Source of the DNA: Dolichospermum compactum NIES-806 | GTDB taxonomy: Bacteria > Cyanobacteriota > Cyanobacteriia > Cyanobacteriales > Nostocaceae | Assembly (NCBI RefSeq): GCF_002368115.1 | Contig: NZ_AP018316.1 | Location: forward strand, 5,038,008-5,102,007 | Direction of reading: 5' to 3' | Length of the DNA: 64,000 nt | In this document: positions 1 through 9,577 of the stretch, piece after piece | Layout of the letters: every line of letters begins with the position of its first letter | How positions within the stretch are numbered: the first letter of the stretch is position 1 | Made by a program: the position numbers and the translations under genes | The notes under the pieces: model-generated | Told to the model about the DNA's origin: nothing | The model's input: the letters and a program-made list of their open reading frames with translations, nothing else | Database searches by the model: none

Positions 1-234
1 GGTAATTGGCGGCGAGACAATGAATGTCTATGGCGGAGTGTGACCGAAAGTCATAGCTAAAATGGCTAGTTTGAAGAGGTCTGTCAATTGTAACCAGAAT
101 CGCTGATAGTGTGGCGTAGCCATTCTAAATATTCTTGGAGGATATTGCTTCAGGCTTGAAGACCATCTAACCCAAGTGCTGATGGTGATGCCGAAGTTGA
201 TCACAAGAAGAAAGACCACCGAGGACTTATTTTA

Positions 235-3200
235 ATGCTACAGTACCCACTTTATGAATTTATAGCAACTGTGCCAATGTGCTGGGAAACAAATACTCTG
301 GCAGCAGCGTTGGATATTTTTGTTAAAGAACAGTGCGATCGCTTAGTAATAGTCAATTCCCAACAACGTCCACTTGGTGTATTGTATTCTGCTCAATTAC
401 TGCCACAATTTTTAGCAGCGGATACTGATAATAACCTCTTAAATTTGCAACAACCACTCTCACAGGTGGATAAATCCCTTATAGAACCAATACAGACCAT
501 AGCAGCAGCAACAAATCTGGAAAAATTCAGTTTGGTTCTCAAGGATCAAGAAACTCAACAACAAAGTAATTTAGATTGGGTGCTAGTTGATTCAGATGGT
601 AAATATTTGGGAATTTTAAATACTTTACGCCTATTAACATTGTTAGCTCAGAAGAAAATTTCCCTTAGCTCATCCAAGGAACAAGAAAGTCACAAGTATG
701 CAACAAACACCAAAACTTCTCACCACCAAAAAAACATCGAGCATACAGCCAATAAATATCAGCCAAAAATACACAAATCCATAGTCCACTTATTGGCTAA
801 ATTACCCTGGCCAATTATGTTACAAACTAGTCAAGGCGAAGTAGTTACGCAAAATATCGCTTGGTGGCAACAACTGGGAGCATTAAAAGATCCTGAAGGC
901 ATTAGAAAACAGGTAGAGACTATACTTACTCCCAAATATATTTATGCTAATCCTCAAGAAAACCAGAAAACCAATATTTCCACAACGCATAGACAAAGAA
1001 CCTCACTATCAGCTTTCCCTTTTTTACAAGAATCACCTCTACCAGTAAAGGACAGTTCTAACAACTGCGTTTTAGATACGCAATTGGGTATTTGTACTTG
1101 TGTGGTTGAAATTAAAACTGGTCAGGAACGGATTTGGCAGTTTGCCAAAATTCCTTTAGATAGTAACGAGTTAAAAATTGTGGTTTCCGAATCAGAATTA
1201 CCAGAAAATTCAGAGGAACTATGGTTAATATTAGCCACAGATGTAACTGAACAACAACAACTTTGTAAAGAATTAGCAGCAAAAAATGCTGATTTGATTC
1301 AACTCAATCGCTTAAAAGATGAGTTTTTAGCTTGCATTAGTCATGAATTAAAAACACCATTAACGGCAGTTTTAGGACTATCCCGCCTTTTGGTAGATCA
1401 ACAACTGGGACAACTAAATGAGCGTCAAGCTCGTTATGCTGGATTAATTCATCAAAGTGGCAGACATTTGATGACTGTGGTAAATGACATTTTAGATTTA
1501 ACTCGAATGGAAACGGGACAGATGGAACTTACCCTGACTCCAGTCCAAATTCAAGTAGTATGTGAAAGGGCTTTTTCAGACGTTAAAAACATTCATTATC
1601 AAACTAACAAAGCTAAACAAGTATCCCCATCAGACAATCACACTTTATCTAATCACCAATTTAGCCTAGCAATTGAACCAGGTTTAGAAGAAATGGTGGC
1701 AGATGAATTACGCTTGCGACAGATGTTAGTACATTTACTTTCTAATGCCTTTAAATTCACAGAAATATCTGGGGAAATTGGCTTACGGGTAAGCCGTTGG
1801 GAAGGTTGGATTGCCTTTACTGTTTGGGATACAGGGATTGGTATTCCTGAACAACAACAACATTTAATCTTTCAAAAATTCCAGCAATTAGAAAATCCTC
1901 TCACTCGTCAATTTGAAGGAACGGGTTTAGGATTAGTATTAACTAGAGCTTTAGCTCGTTTGCATGGTGGAGATGTCAGTTTCTTATCTCGTGAGGGTAA
2001 AGGCAGTCAGTTTACTCTGCTTTTACCTCCCAGTCCACCAAAATCTAGTTTTAATGAGTCTGAAGATATAGTTCCTAAGATAGAAATAGGCAATGTCATT
2101 AATTCTTCCCCTCAAAATCTCAATAGTTCTTCCCAAAGATTGGTTTTAGTAGTGGAAGCAGTAGCTCAATATATTGAGGAATTAACTGAACAACTCAAAG
2201 GTTTAGGTTATCGTGTTGTTATTGCTAGATCAGGAACAGAGGCACTAGAAAAGGCTCGCCGCTTGCAACCAAAGGCGATATTTTTAAATCCTTTACTGCC
2301 TTTACTTTCTGGTTGGGATGTGATGACTTTACTGAAATCTGATGTTTTAACTCGTCATATTCATGTGATTGTCACAGCCACAGCGGCTGAAAAAGAACAA
2401 GCATTTACTAAACAAGCTGATGGTTTTTTAACTTTACCAATTAAGCATCAAGCACTAGCATCATTTTTAGAAAAAATATCAATAACGAGCGAATTTCATC
2501 GTTCAGAACTGGAAAATAATAGTATCAATTCTCAAAATATTCCTTTGCGAATTCTTAGGTTAGTACATCCAGAATTAGAGGTAATTAATCTCTATCCTTC
2601 TCTGCGAGAACATCGGGTTATTGAAGTGGATGATTTAGATCAAGCAGATTTGTTAGCGCGAGTTTGGCAGTTTGATGTAATTTTGCTAGATATGGGAATT
2701 TCTACTGCTCGCACTTATCTACAACAATTAACTAAACACCAAAGATTGGCAACTTTGCCATTGGTAACTTGTGATGTTGCGACTACTTTAGCTGCTTCTC
2801 AAATACCTGGCTTGTCTGTATTTCCTTGTTTAAGTCCTTTGACTCAGGAAAATAATAATCAAAATTATCGACAAAGTGCTTTGTCATCTGTATTACAAAT
2901 TGCTGCTGGTATTTGTTGCCCAATCAATATTTTAGTGGTAGATATAAGTATGCTGAGTGATTTACCCAAAGCAAAACGCAAACCAATCAAGGATGATCAG
3001 TCAGTCAAAAATTGTTTTCTCAATTTTGAAGATGAGCAAATTAATCGGGGATATGAGTGGTTTCAAGCTTTAATTCAATACTTACAAACTGCTGGATTTA
3101 GAGCTTCTATTGCCAGTTGTTGGTCGGAAGTTGTCCAACAAGTTAGCCATAAAAATGTTGATTTACTGTTAATCTGCTGGCAGGAAACGGCAATCAATAA

Positions 3201-3435
3201 AGAAGTACAAAAGGCTATTGAATCGTTGGGGAATTTACCGTTAAATTTGCCACCAATTTTGGTACTTGACCAAAAATTAAATGAGCAGAATTATGAAAAT
3301 GCGGCAAAATCTCGGAAACAAAGGTATACATCTTCTGTGGAAACTGCGGTTCGAGGAATTGCTACTCAGATATTACCTCGTTCTATTTCAATGGAAGAGT
3401 TATTAATTCAGATCAATCAATCTTTAGCAAATTAA
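235..3435 (+). CDS. CBS-domain hybrid sensor histidine kinase with degenerate receiver domains
   Basis: Sensor kinase of 1066 residues, probably cytoplasmic because no membrane segment is evident. The N-terminus (about residues 10-140) reads as a CBS-domain pair, which in other proteins binds adenine nucleotides. A divergent PAS-like stretch follows. The HisKA H-box contains SHELKTPL with the phospho-accepting His370. The HATPase part has the N-box (LLSNAFKF), the G1 box (DTGIGIP) and the G2 box (GTGLGL). After residue 640 come two or three receiver-like modules. The first has VVEA where the acidic pair should be and Asn685 (FLNPLLPLL) in place of the phosphoacceptor Asp, so it is probably a pseudo-receiver. 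The later ones (around LLDMGIS and LLICWQE) are also divergent. A GAGG sequence lies about 10 nt before the ATG. Kinase activity is likely; the input signal and partner regulator are unknown. Confidence 0.9.
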   Translation: MLQYPLYEFIATVPMCWETNTLAAALDIFVKEQCDRLVIVNSQQRPLGVLYSAQLLPQFLAADTDNNLLNLQQPLSQVDKSLIEPIQTIAAATNLEKFSLVLKDQETQQQSNLDWVLVDSDGKYLGILNTLRLLTLLAQKKISLSSSKEQESHKYATNTKTSHHQKNIEHTANKYQPKIHKSIVHLLAKLPWPIMLQTSQGEVVTQNIAWWQQLGALKDPEGIRKQVETILTPKYIYANPQENQKTNISTTHRQRTSLSAFPFLQESPLPVKDSSNNCVLDTQLGICTCVVEIKTGQERIWQFAKIPLDSNELKIVVSESELPENSEELWLILATDVTEQQQLCKELAAKNADLIQLNRLKDEFLACISHELKTPLTAVLGLSRLLVDQQLGQLNERQARYAGLIHQSGRHLMTVVNDILDLTRMETGQMELTLTPVQIQVVCERAFSDVKNIHYQTNKAKQVSPSDNHTLSNHQFSLAIEPGLEEMVADELRLRQMLVHLLSNAFKFTEISGEIGLRVSRWEGWIAFTVWDTGIGIPEQQQHLIFQKFQQLENPLTRQFEGTGLGLVLTRALARLHGGDVSFLSREGKGSQFTLLLPPSPPKSSFNESEDIVPKIEIGNVINSSPQNLNSSSQRLVLVVEAVAQYIEELTEQLKGLGYRVVIARSGTEALEKARRLQPKAIFLNPLLPLLSGWDVMTLLKSDVLTRHIHVIVTATAAEKEQAFTKQADGFLTLPIKHQALASFLEKISITSEFHRSELENNSINSQNIPLRILRLVHPELEVINLYPSLREHRVIEVDDLDQADLLARVWQFDVILLDMGISTARTYLQQLTKHQRLATLPLVTCDVATTLAASQIPGLSVFPCLSPLTQENNNQNYRQSALSSVLQIAAGICCPINILVVDISMLSDLPKAKRKPIKDDQSVKNCFLNFEDEQINRGYEWFQALIQYLQTAGFRASIASCWSEVVQQVSHKNVDLLLICWQETAINKEVQKAIESLGNLPLNLPPILVLDQKLNEQNYENAAKSRKQRYTSSVETAVRGIATQILPRSISMEELLIQINQSLAN

Positions 3436-3446
3436 AGTATGATTTG

Positions 3447-3491
3447 TCAGGAGTCAGAAGTCAGGAGTCAGGAGTCAGAAGTCAGGAGTCA
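3447..3491. repeat. short tandem repeat (GGAGTCAGAAGTCA type)
   Basis: Interleaved copies of GGAGTCA and GAAGTCA just after the kinase stop codon. This is a short tandemly repeated repetitive sequence of the kind common in Nostocales intergenic DNA. A related complement (TCCTCCTGACTCC) occurs near 5518-5532 on the far side of the next gene. Confidence 0.8.
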
Positions 3492-3597
3492 AGAAGAAGA
3501 AGTAAAAGCATGAGTGGCAACTGTGTCATTTATTTACTCGAAATGTAGGTTAAATGCGTGACAGCTTATAAATCACATCAATCAAAAAAATCATAGT

Positions 3598-5439
3598 TTA
3601 AGACAAGTTGATATTTTCTGGTTTGGCTGTTTTCAAAGGAATGCGAATCAGATGATAAGCACCTTTGATAGCTAGACTTTTGTAATTATCGGGTGGTAAG
3701 TCCATTTCTTGAAATTTTCCCTGTTCAACTAAGAGTAATAATGATAGTGGTTTAGTTGGTTGGGATGCTTGCTTTTGAATATATTCAAGAGCTTGTTGAG
3801 CAAATTTGATGTAATTAACATTTTTGTGCGTGTAGAAAGTCACGGTAGGTTTTTTGAATCCAACCATAATTAATTCTTCGTTGGGTTGTTTTGATTCAAC
3901 AATGAGGGCGGATAATTCTCTGAGAGGGAGTTGACGCTGTTGATCCATGATGGCAACAGCAGGCATTAAAACGATCGCAATAAAGGCGATAAATCCTAAT
4001 AAGTTAATGGTGATGATCTGTCGGTAACGGTGAGTTAAGATGAGAATGGCGGCGGTAATTGTAGATAATAACCAAATTATGCCTCCAAATTTGAGGATTC
4101 CTGATTTCTCCATTTGTACATATAATTCGGGAGCAGCGGGATCAGGTCCAGCAATTCGGGTAAGATTAAAGAGAGCGATCGCCAGAATAGTCAAGAATCC
4201 TACGTTTATCCAAGCACTGATGCGTAAAAATTTGGGAGGCGTTAGGGTAGTAGTTAGTGAACTGGGGAAAAGATCACTCCAAAATAATGCCACAAGAATT
4301 GCCGCTGCTGGCATTAATGGCAATACGTAGCTGGGCAGTTTGGTGACGGAAATTGTGAAAAATCCAAACACACCCAGAAACCATATACAGGTAAATAAAC
4401 CTAGTTGTTGAGAGCGTTCTTGGTTTAACCAGTGCGATCGCTGCAAAATATTGACTCTAACTAGAGCCGCCGGGATGTACACTGAATAAGGTGCAAACCC
4501 CAACAAAACGACTAAAAAGTAAAAATACCAAGGGGCTGAATGACCATTAACGACTTCGGTGAAACGGTCTATATTGTGATAGATAAAAAAGGCATTAATA
4601 AAATTCCAGCCGTTGCGCCAAGTTACTAAAACATACCAGGGAAGTGATAACACTAAAACGATCCCCATGCCCAAAATTGGCTGCATTTCCCGCCACAGTT
4701 CCCAAAATTTCCCGACATATATGGCAAAGGCAATCATAATCAGTCCTGGTAAAACAATACCTACTGGACCCTTCGTTAATATTGCCCCAGCAATTAATAC
4801 ATAACTTGCTAAATACCATTTATTGGGAAGTCGCCAATTAGCAATGACTATAGGAGCTTGATTTTGAGCATATCCCAAATAGAAGCATAATAATGTTGAA
4901 CCGATACAGCCGGTAAGCAACATATCGGAAACGCCAGTTCTGCCCCAAACAATCATTTCTGCGTTGAGTGCCATTAAGGCTGCGGCTATGGCGGCTGTAA
5001 AGTAACGTCTGGGCAAGTTGGTAACTTGTTCTAATTCGTCTTTTTTGGCAAAATACCACTGCACAGTATAAAATGCCAAAGCAATTACACCCATTGCTGC
5101 CAATGCTGAAGGGATACGAGCAGCCCACTCGTTTACTCCCATCATAGAGTAGGCGATCGCTTGACACCAATAAATCAAAGCAGGTTTATCAAAGCGAGTT
5201 TCACCATTGAAAAACGGCGTAATCCAATCACCAGTTACCAACATTTGCCGGGAAGCTTCAGCAAACAGCGGCTCAGTTTCATCAATTAAGCCCACATTCC
5301 CCAAATTCCAGCCAAAAGCTATCCAACCAATCACCAACAACCACAAGGACGAAACAGCCACAGCCAGAACTGGACGCTGTTGTAAATTCTTTAACCACTT
5401 ATCAACCACTTTATCAATAACACTCAATTTTATACTCAT
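3598..5439 (-). CDS. glycosyltransferase family 39 (ArnT/PMT-like) membrane protein
   Basis: Integral membrane glycosyltransferase of 613 residues with about ten or more hydrophobic segments. The N-terminal periplasmic loop carries the hallmark acidic motif of GT-C/GT39 enzymes (LIDETEPLFAEASRQM) and, further on, FDKPALIYW. Such enzymes move a sugar from a polyprenyl-phosphate carrier to lipid or protein on the outer face of the inner membrane; the substrate here cannot be read from sequence. The frame stays open upstream to 5541, but that extension falls in repeat-rich DNA, so the ATG at 5439 (MSIKLSV) is preferred. A second GT39 gene with similar motifs lies at 37049-38701. Confidence 0.88.
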   Translation of the reverse strand: MSIKLSVIDKVVDKWLKNLQQRPVLAVAVSSLWLLVIGWIAFGWNLGNVGLIDETEPLFAEASRQMLVTGDWITPFFNGETRFDKPALIYWCQAIAYSMMGVNEWAARIPSALAAMGVIALAFYTVQWYFAKKDELEQVTNLPRRYFTAAIAAALMALNAEMIVWGRTGVSDMLLTGCIGSTLLCFYLGYAQNQAPIVIANWRLPNKWYLASYVLIAGAILTKGPVGIVLPGLIMIAFAIYVGKFWELWREMQPILGMGIVLVLSLPWYVLVTWRNGWNFINAFFIYHNIDRFTEVVNGHSAPWYFYFLVVLLGFAPYSVYIPAALVRVNILQRSHWLNQERSQQLGLFTCIWFLGVFGFFTISVTKLPSYVLPLMPAAAILVALFWSDLFPSSLTTTLTPPKFLRISAWINVGFLTILAIALFNLTRIAGPDPAAPELYVQMEKSGILKFGGIIWLLSTITAAILILTHRYRQIITINLLGFIAFIAIVLMPAVAIMDQQRQLPLRELSALIVESKQPNEELIMVGFKKPTVTFYTHKNVNYIKFAQQALEYIQKQASQPTKPLSLLLLVEQGKFQEMDLPPDNYKSLAIKGAYHLIRIPLKTAKPENINLS

Positions 5440-5545
5440 ACATTTATACTTAAAAACACGGTAATTATGTCCTCCCAATATACAATAGGTGAGAAATGAA
5501 CTTTCAAAAAAACTCCTTCTTCCTCCTGACTCCTTCCTCACAAGG

Positions 5546-5737
5546 GTAGGTTTTTAATATTGTCTGTGAAGGCAAGACTGGGAAGACTTGGAGGGAAAGT
5601 AGACAAGGAAGATTTTATCCGCACAATAGTCTTTTAACGGTGTGTTATTGTTACAAAAAAACATAATCCTGTAGGGTTTTCCTCCCTTGTCACCTTGTCG
5701 CCCAAGTCTTGCCCTCACCAGAATGTAAAAAACCTAC
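5546..5737. repeat. imperfect inverted-repeat element, about 190 bp
   Basis: The left end starts GTAGGTTTTTAA and continues to GGCAAGACT. The right end is an imperfect reverse complement (AGTCTTGCCCTC to AAAAAACCTAC). It fills the space between two same-strand genes and has no open frame, which is consistent with a MITE-like non-coding element. Confidence 0.55.
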
Positions 5738-5758
5738 ACCTGTGAGATCCCAACCCCA

Positions 5759-6358
5759 TCACCTATTTTCTAACACCAATTGCCATTCTTGAGTTTGGGA
5801 ATTCCATTGTGGAGAAGAAGTTTCTCCCACAACATAGGGACCCCAATAGCGTCGAGAACCATCTTGAGCAAAAGCCACCAAAATATCACCTTTCTCTAGC
5901 TTTAAATTACCTTGAGGTAAGGATAAAATTAACCCGTTCTCATTTCCTTCTTGGGGAGCAAAATCCCAATGAGCCGGAATACCAGATTTATTTTTATTGG
6001 CAGTGGCACTTTTTTGAGATGATTGTCTGGCTAATAATGCTAGACGGACAGGTTGAGTAGTTTTGTTGCTCATACGAAATAATCCAGTAGTCTTGGTTTT
6101 ACTATCCGAATCAAACCGATAGGCTACAACCGTAGATTGATTTTTTTGTGAACTTGATTCTACTGATTCACTTGGTGTACTATCTAAATTGGTTGCATCA
6201 GTGCTATTAACCGTGTTCGTCACCATAGCTGAATTTTTTTCTGGATTTGTAGACTCAAATGATACTCTCATGTCTAAGCATCCAGTTATGATCCCCATGA
6301 ATCCTAATACAGAAAAACCGATAATGAAATTACGATAGCGATAGAGGAAGTTTTTCAT
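5759..6358 (-). CDS. predicted lipoprotein, unknown function
   Basis: Protein of 199 residues with a basic N-terminus (MKNFLYRYRN), a hydrophobic stretch and a lipobox ITGC that would place the lipidated Cys at residue 27. A Ser/Thr/Asn-rich linker follows to about residue 75. The C-terminal part (about 80-199) looks like a compact beta-rich domain containing FRMSNKTTQPVRLALL and ending SQTQEWQLVLENR. It is probably exported and membrane-anchored. No known family was recognised. It is divergently arranged with the ycf20-glycerate kinase pair; the 96-bp gap to the ycf20 start should hold both promoters. Confidence 0.75.
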   Translation of the reverse strand: MKNFLYRYRNFIIGFSVLGFMGIITGCLDMRVSFESTNPEKNSAMVTNTVNSTDATNLDSTPSESVESSSQKNQSTVVAYRFDSDSKTKTTGLFRMSNKTTQPVRLALLARQSSQKSATANKNKSGIPAHWDFAPQEGNENGLILSLPQGNLKLEKGDILVAFAQDGSRRYWGPYVVGETSSPQWNSQTQEWQLVLENR

Positions 6359-6454
6359 AATGATATAGATTTAGAAATAAGATTTTTTGTCAGTTAAACC
6401 CAAATGATTGGTGATTGGTTATTGTTTTTGTCCCTATTCCCTGTTTATTTCTTC

Positions 6455-6787
6455 ATGCAAAATACTCGTCTAAACAACCTATTAGAAACAATTTATAGAA
6501 GCTTGAGTGAATGGTTTCTGAATCCTTGGCGACGGTTATCATTACTACTAATTAGTTTTTTGTTTGGTTTTTTTTTGGGATCAGCAGTATCAACAACCGC
6601 TGGACAGAAGGCAGAATTAGACATCGTAGTAGCCGGATTTTTAGTGCTATTAACTGAAATCACCAGTAGGATATTTTACAGTCGTAGTTTTTTTGCTCGG
6701 CAAGTGTTTTGGGTAGCAACGCTCAACTATCTCAAGGTTGGTTTTATCTACAGTCTATTTCTAGAAGCCTTGAAACTGGGTTCGTGA
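6455..6787 (+). CDS. ycf20: Ycf20/DUF565 family membrane protein
   Basis: Small membrane protein of 110 residues in the Ycf20 (DUF565) family, found in cyanobacteria and plastids. Family-like features are the N-terminal NTRLNNLLETIYR, the NPWRRLSLLLISFLFGFFLG segment and STTAGQ. There are about three hydrophobic segments. An open frame starts at 6404, but the ATG at 6455 (MQNTRLNN) matches the usual family start. Plant and algal relatives affect non-photochemical quenching; the cyanobacterial role is not established. The stop is 4 bp before the glycerate kinase ATG, so the two genes are probably cotranscribed. Confidence 0.85.
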   Translation: MQNTRLNNLLETIYRSLSEWFLNPWRRLSLLLISFLFGFFLGSAVSTTAGQKAELDIVVAGFLVLLTEITSRIFYSRSFFARQVFWVATLNYLKVGFIYSLFLEALKLGS

Positions 6788-6791
6788 TTTT

Positions 6792-7829
6792 ATGAGTGGC
6801 GAATGGTTGAGTAAGATTTTGACAACGGACACATCTTGGCAAGTATTAGCGCAAGCCGCAGCATTGGCAGATCCTTTGCGAGCTAAGGTGTTTAATATTA
6901 CTTCTGATCATGTGGCTGAAATTATGGAAAACAGAGGGGATTTACTGAAGTTAGTTTTCCCTGATTTTAGTCAATTTTGTCAAACTAGCCTAAAAACTGA
7001 TCCTCAAGGAATGTTGCAGGTGTTGTGGGATGTATGGCTACCTGTGGGAATGAAAATTGCAGCACAGCGTCAAGAGTTAGGGAAACCTTTGGTTCAGGGA
7101 ATTTTAGGCGCACAAGGCACGGGTAAAACCACAATGTCCGGGGTACTGAAGTTGATTCTCCAGCGCTTGGGATATAGGACTTTAAGCTTGTCTTTGGATG
7201 ACTTGTACAAAACTTATAGCGATCGCTTGGCTTTAATGCAGCAAGATCCCCGTTTAGTTTGGCGAGGTCCGCCCGGAACCCACGATATTCACCTAGCCTT
7301 AAGTGTACTAGATCAGATTCACCAAAGCAAGAGTCCTGTGATAGTTCCTCGATTTGATAAATCTGCTCATGGGGGTGCAGGCGATCGCACTACTTCTGAG
7401 ATTATCACAAATCCCATAGATATTGTTCTGTTTGAAGGTTGGTTTGTGGGTGTAAAACCAATTCCTCCCCAAGCATTATTAACTCCACCACCACCTATTC
7501 TTACAGATGCAGATAGACAATTTGCCTCTGATATGAATAATCAACTCAAAAGTTATTTACCACTCTGGGAAAAATTAGATAGTTTAATAGTTCTTTATCC
7601 CACAGATTACCGTTATTCATTAACATGGCGCAAGCAAGCAGAAAGACAAATGATTACTACTGGTAAATCAGGAATGTCTGAAGCACAAATAGAAGAATTT
7701 GTTCATTACTTTTGGCGTTCTTTACACCCAGAATTATTCATTAATCCTTTAATTCAATCATCCGCAGTTGATTTCGTAATTGAAATTAATGCTGATCATA
7801 GTTTTGGAAAAATCAGAAAACCTATCTGA
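6792..7829 (+). CDS. D-glycerate 3-kinase (photorespiratory type)
   Basis: P-loop kinase of 345 residues resembling the plant/cyanobacterial D-glycerate 3-kinase family. This enzyme phosphorylates glycerate to 3-phosphoglycerate, the last step of the photorespiratory glycolate pathway. The Walker A motif GAQGTGKTT is at about residue 106. Further kinase-like motifs are SLDDLYKTYSDR, WRGPPGTHD and the acidic LFEGWFVG near residue 217. The end region contains a family-like QMITTGKSGMSEAQIEEFV. It follows ycf20 by 4 bp. Length is normal for the family. Confidence 0.88.
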   Translation: MSGEWLSKILTTDTSWQVLAQAAALADPLRAKVFNITSDHVAEIMENRGDLLKLVFPDFSQFCQTSLKTDPQGMLQVLWDVWLPVGMKIAAQRQELGKPLVQGILGAQGTGKTTMSGVLKLILQRLGYRTLSLSLDDLYKTYSDRLALMQQDPRLVWRGPPGTHDIHLALSVLDQIHQSKSPVIVPRFDKSAHGGAGDRTTSEIITNPIDIVLFEGWFVGVKPIPPQALLTPPPPILTDADRQFASDMNNQLKSYLPLWEKLDSLIVLYPTDYRYSLTWRKQAERQMITTGKSGMSEAQIEEFVHYFWRSLHPELFINPLIQSSAVDFVIEINADHSFGKIRKPI

Positions 7830-7914
7830 GATTATTAAATTCATCTTCTGTAATTTCTAATTCTTTAAGAATTTCCTGGAATGGCCAACAGTCAATTAGT
7901 TTTTTGTTTATCAT
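7822..7914 (-). CDS. possible 30-residue ORF or gene remnant
   Basis: An ATG on the minus strand opens a frame of 30 codons (contains CWPFQEILKELEITEDEF) that overlaps the last 8 bases of the glycerate kinase gene tail to tail. The acidic amphipathic sequence looks protein-like, and an A-rich AGGAAAT lies before the start. It could be a short protein, or the N-terminal scrap of a decayed gene. No family was recognised. Confidence 0.3.
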   Translation of the reverse strand: MINKKLIDCWPFQEILKELEITEDEFNNLR

Positions 7915-7963
7915 ATTATTTCCTTATTAAATACTTGTGATTAAAAAGCAATTTTCCTGATTC

Positions 7964-7988
7964 GTAGGCGGGGAAAACCCGCCCCTAC
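7964..7988. repeat. REP-like palindrome (GGCGGG/CCCGCC)
   Basis: GTAGGCGGGGAAAACCCGCCCCTAC forms a G/C-rich hairpin just downstream of selO (minus strand). Related hairpins occur at 28038-28057 and 41047-41065, which points to a dispersed palindromic family. It may act as a transcript end for selO. Confidence 0.65.
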
Positions 7989-7995
7989 AGATAAA

Positions 7996-9453
7996 TTACT
8001 TCCCTTTCTGTAGTGTTTCCACTAAATCATAAAAAGGTTGCCAATTATCGTCGTCAGTGATTCGTTCCCAAACAGACTCAATTACAGGTCTTAATAAAGC
8101 TGTTTTGGGATTAGATTCAGCCAGAGTTTTACCAATTTTATCCATTTGATCCAGATCAAAATGATTGAGAATTTTATGATAGAGGAAACACCAATTATCA
8201 AAAATTGCTGATGTTCCTAATGAGGGAATAATTTCTGAACCATTCATTACCAAAGCTGGATCATCTCGCCATTTACTAGAAAAGGTATCCGCTATATCAG
8301 CAAAGAACTGATGATAACCAACTTGACTATCATGTAAAAAGGTAATAGTTAACCGCAAAAATTCATCGGCTTCCTCTAATTGTAAATTTTTAAAACCCAA
8401 TTTTCTCAACATTAAAGCTCGATATTCAGTTTGATAATATTCAGCAAACTTAGATAAAGCTGCATCCAAATCACCTTGATCAATTATTGCCTTTAAAGTT
8501 TCTTGAAAAAGTTCTAAATTCAACTTGCAAATCCCTGGTTGCTGACTGTAACAATAACGTTTATAATAATCGAAATATGCAGCCGTAAATTGGAGATCGT
8601 AAGTAGGAATAAACGCATAGGGTCCATAGTCAAAACTTTCCCCGGTAATTGACATATTATCAGTATTTAGAACTGCATGACAAAAACCCGCTGCCATCCA
8701 TTGAGCTACTAATTCAGCGACGCGCCGCACTAATTCAGCATAAAATAAAGCATATTTATCATTTTCAGTCTGTAAATAGGGATAATAGTGTTCAATGACA
8801 TGATCTAACAGTTTTTGAGTTAAATCATGTCTTTTAAAATAGTTTAATCGTTCAAACGTACCAAAACGAATATGAGATTTACTCATGCGAATCATTACAG
8901 AAGAACGAGTTGGCGAAGGTTCATCACCGCGCCACAAACCTAAACCCGTTTCAATCATACTCAAACAGCGAGAAGTGCGAACCCCTAAATAATGAAGTGC
9001 TTCAGCGGCGAGAACTTCCCGCACTCCCCCTTTAAGGGTTAACATTCCGTCACCACCACGGGAGTAGGGAGTTCTTCCCGAACCTTTTGTGCCAAAATCG
9101 TATAATTCCCCATCAATACCCCGCACTTGACCATAGAGAAAGCCTCTACCGTCACCTAATTGGGAGTTATATTGTCCAAATTGATAACCGTGATAACGTA
9201 GTGCTAACAGGGGTTCTCGTCCCTCAAATTTACCAAAAGCGTTAATAAAATCTTCGTCTTTAACTACTTGGGGATCAACTCCTAAGCGTGGTAGTAGTGC
9301 GTCATTGCGCCAACGTAAAATATGTTGGGGAAATTCCTCGGCGACAACTTGATCATAGTAGTCATCACCTAGAGATTCTAAGGCTGATTCATAATTGAGG
9401 GTAAGTAAAGGATTAGTGGTAGGGGTGTGATTGGGAGTTTCATCCAGAGCCAT
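7996..9453 (-). CDS. selO: protein adenylyltransferase SelO (YdiU/UPF0061 family)
   Basis: SelO pseudokinase of 485 residues. Characterised members transfer AMP from ATP to Ser/Thr/Tyr of target proteins and are tied to oxidative-stress control. Family motifs are QLGDGRG (about 98-104), GTKGSGRTPYSRGGDG (121-136), LNTDNMSITG (262-271, metal/nucleotide site) and DYGPYAF (275 on). The C-terminus ends LQKGK without the Cys or selenocysteine found near the end of many SelO proteins. It stands alone. The ATG at 9453 gives MALDETP, a normal start. Confidence 0.92.
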   Translation of the reverse strand: MALDETPNHTPTTNPLLTLNYESALESLGDDYYDQVVAEEFPQHILRWRNDALLPRLGVDPQVVKDEDFINAFGKFEGREPLLALRYHGYQFGQYNSQLGDGRGFLYGQVRGIDGELYDFGTKGSGRTPYSRGGDGMLTLKGGVREVLAAEALHYLGVRTSRCLSMIETGLGLWRGDEPSPTRSSVMIRMSKSHIRFGTFERLNYFKRHDLTQKLLDHVIEHYYPYLQTENDKYALFYAELVRRVAELVAQWMAAGFCHAVLNTDNMSITGESFDYGPYAFIPTYDLQFTAAYFDYYKRYCYSQQPGICKLNLELFQETLKAIIDQGDLDAALSKFAEYYQTEYRALMLRKLGFKNLQLEEADEFLRLTITFLHDSQVGYHQFFADIADTFSSKWRDDPALVMNGSEIIPSLGTSAIFDNWCFLYHKILNHFDLDQMDKIGKTLAESNPKTALLRPVIESVWERITDDDNWQPFYDLVETLQKGK

Positions 9454-9577
9454 AAAAATTACGCTTAATGTGATATTTCTTTAATAATAGACAAAAAACC
9501 TTACCATATTTCTATTTAATAACTTGATGGGTTCTTCTCACGCAGAGGCGCAGAGGCGCAAAGTGAAAGAGTTTTAG

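Noticed and set aside
28..219. 63-codon minus-strand frame before the kinase gene
   Set aside because: No ribosome site, no recognisable domain, and it spans the likely kinase promoter; treated as chance. The + strand also reads a 19-codon tail (GNWRRDNECLW) from the window edge, too short to call.
4040..5464. Several 60-110 codon frames inside the first glycosyltransferase gene, both strands
   Set aside because: All lie within a well-supported coding frame and lack domains or start signals.
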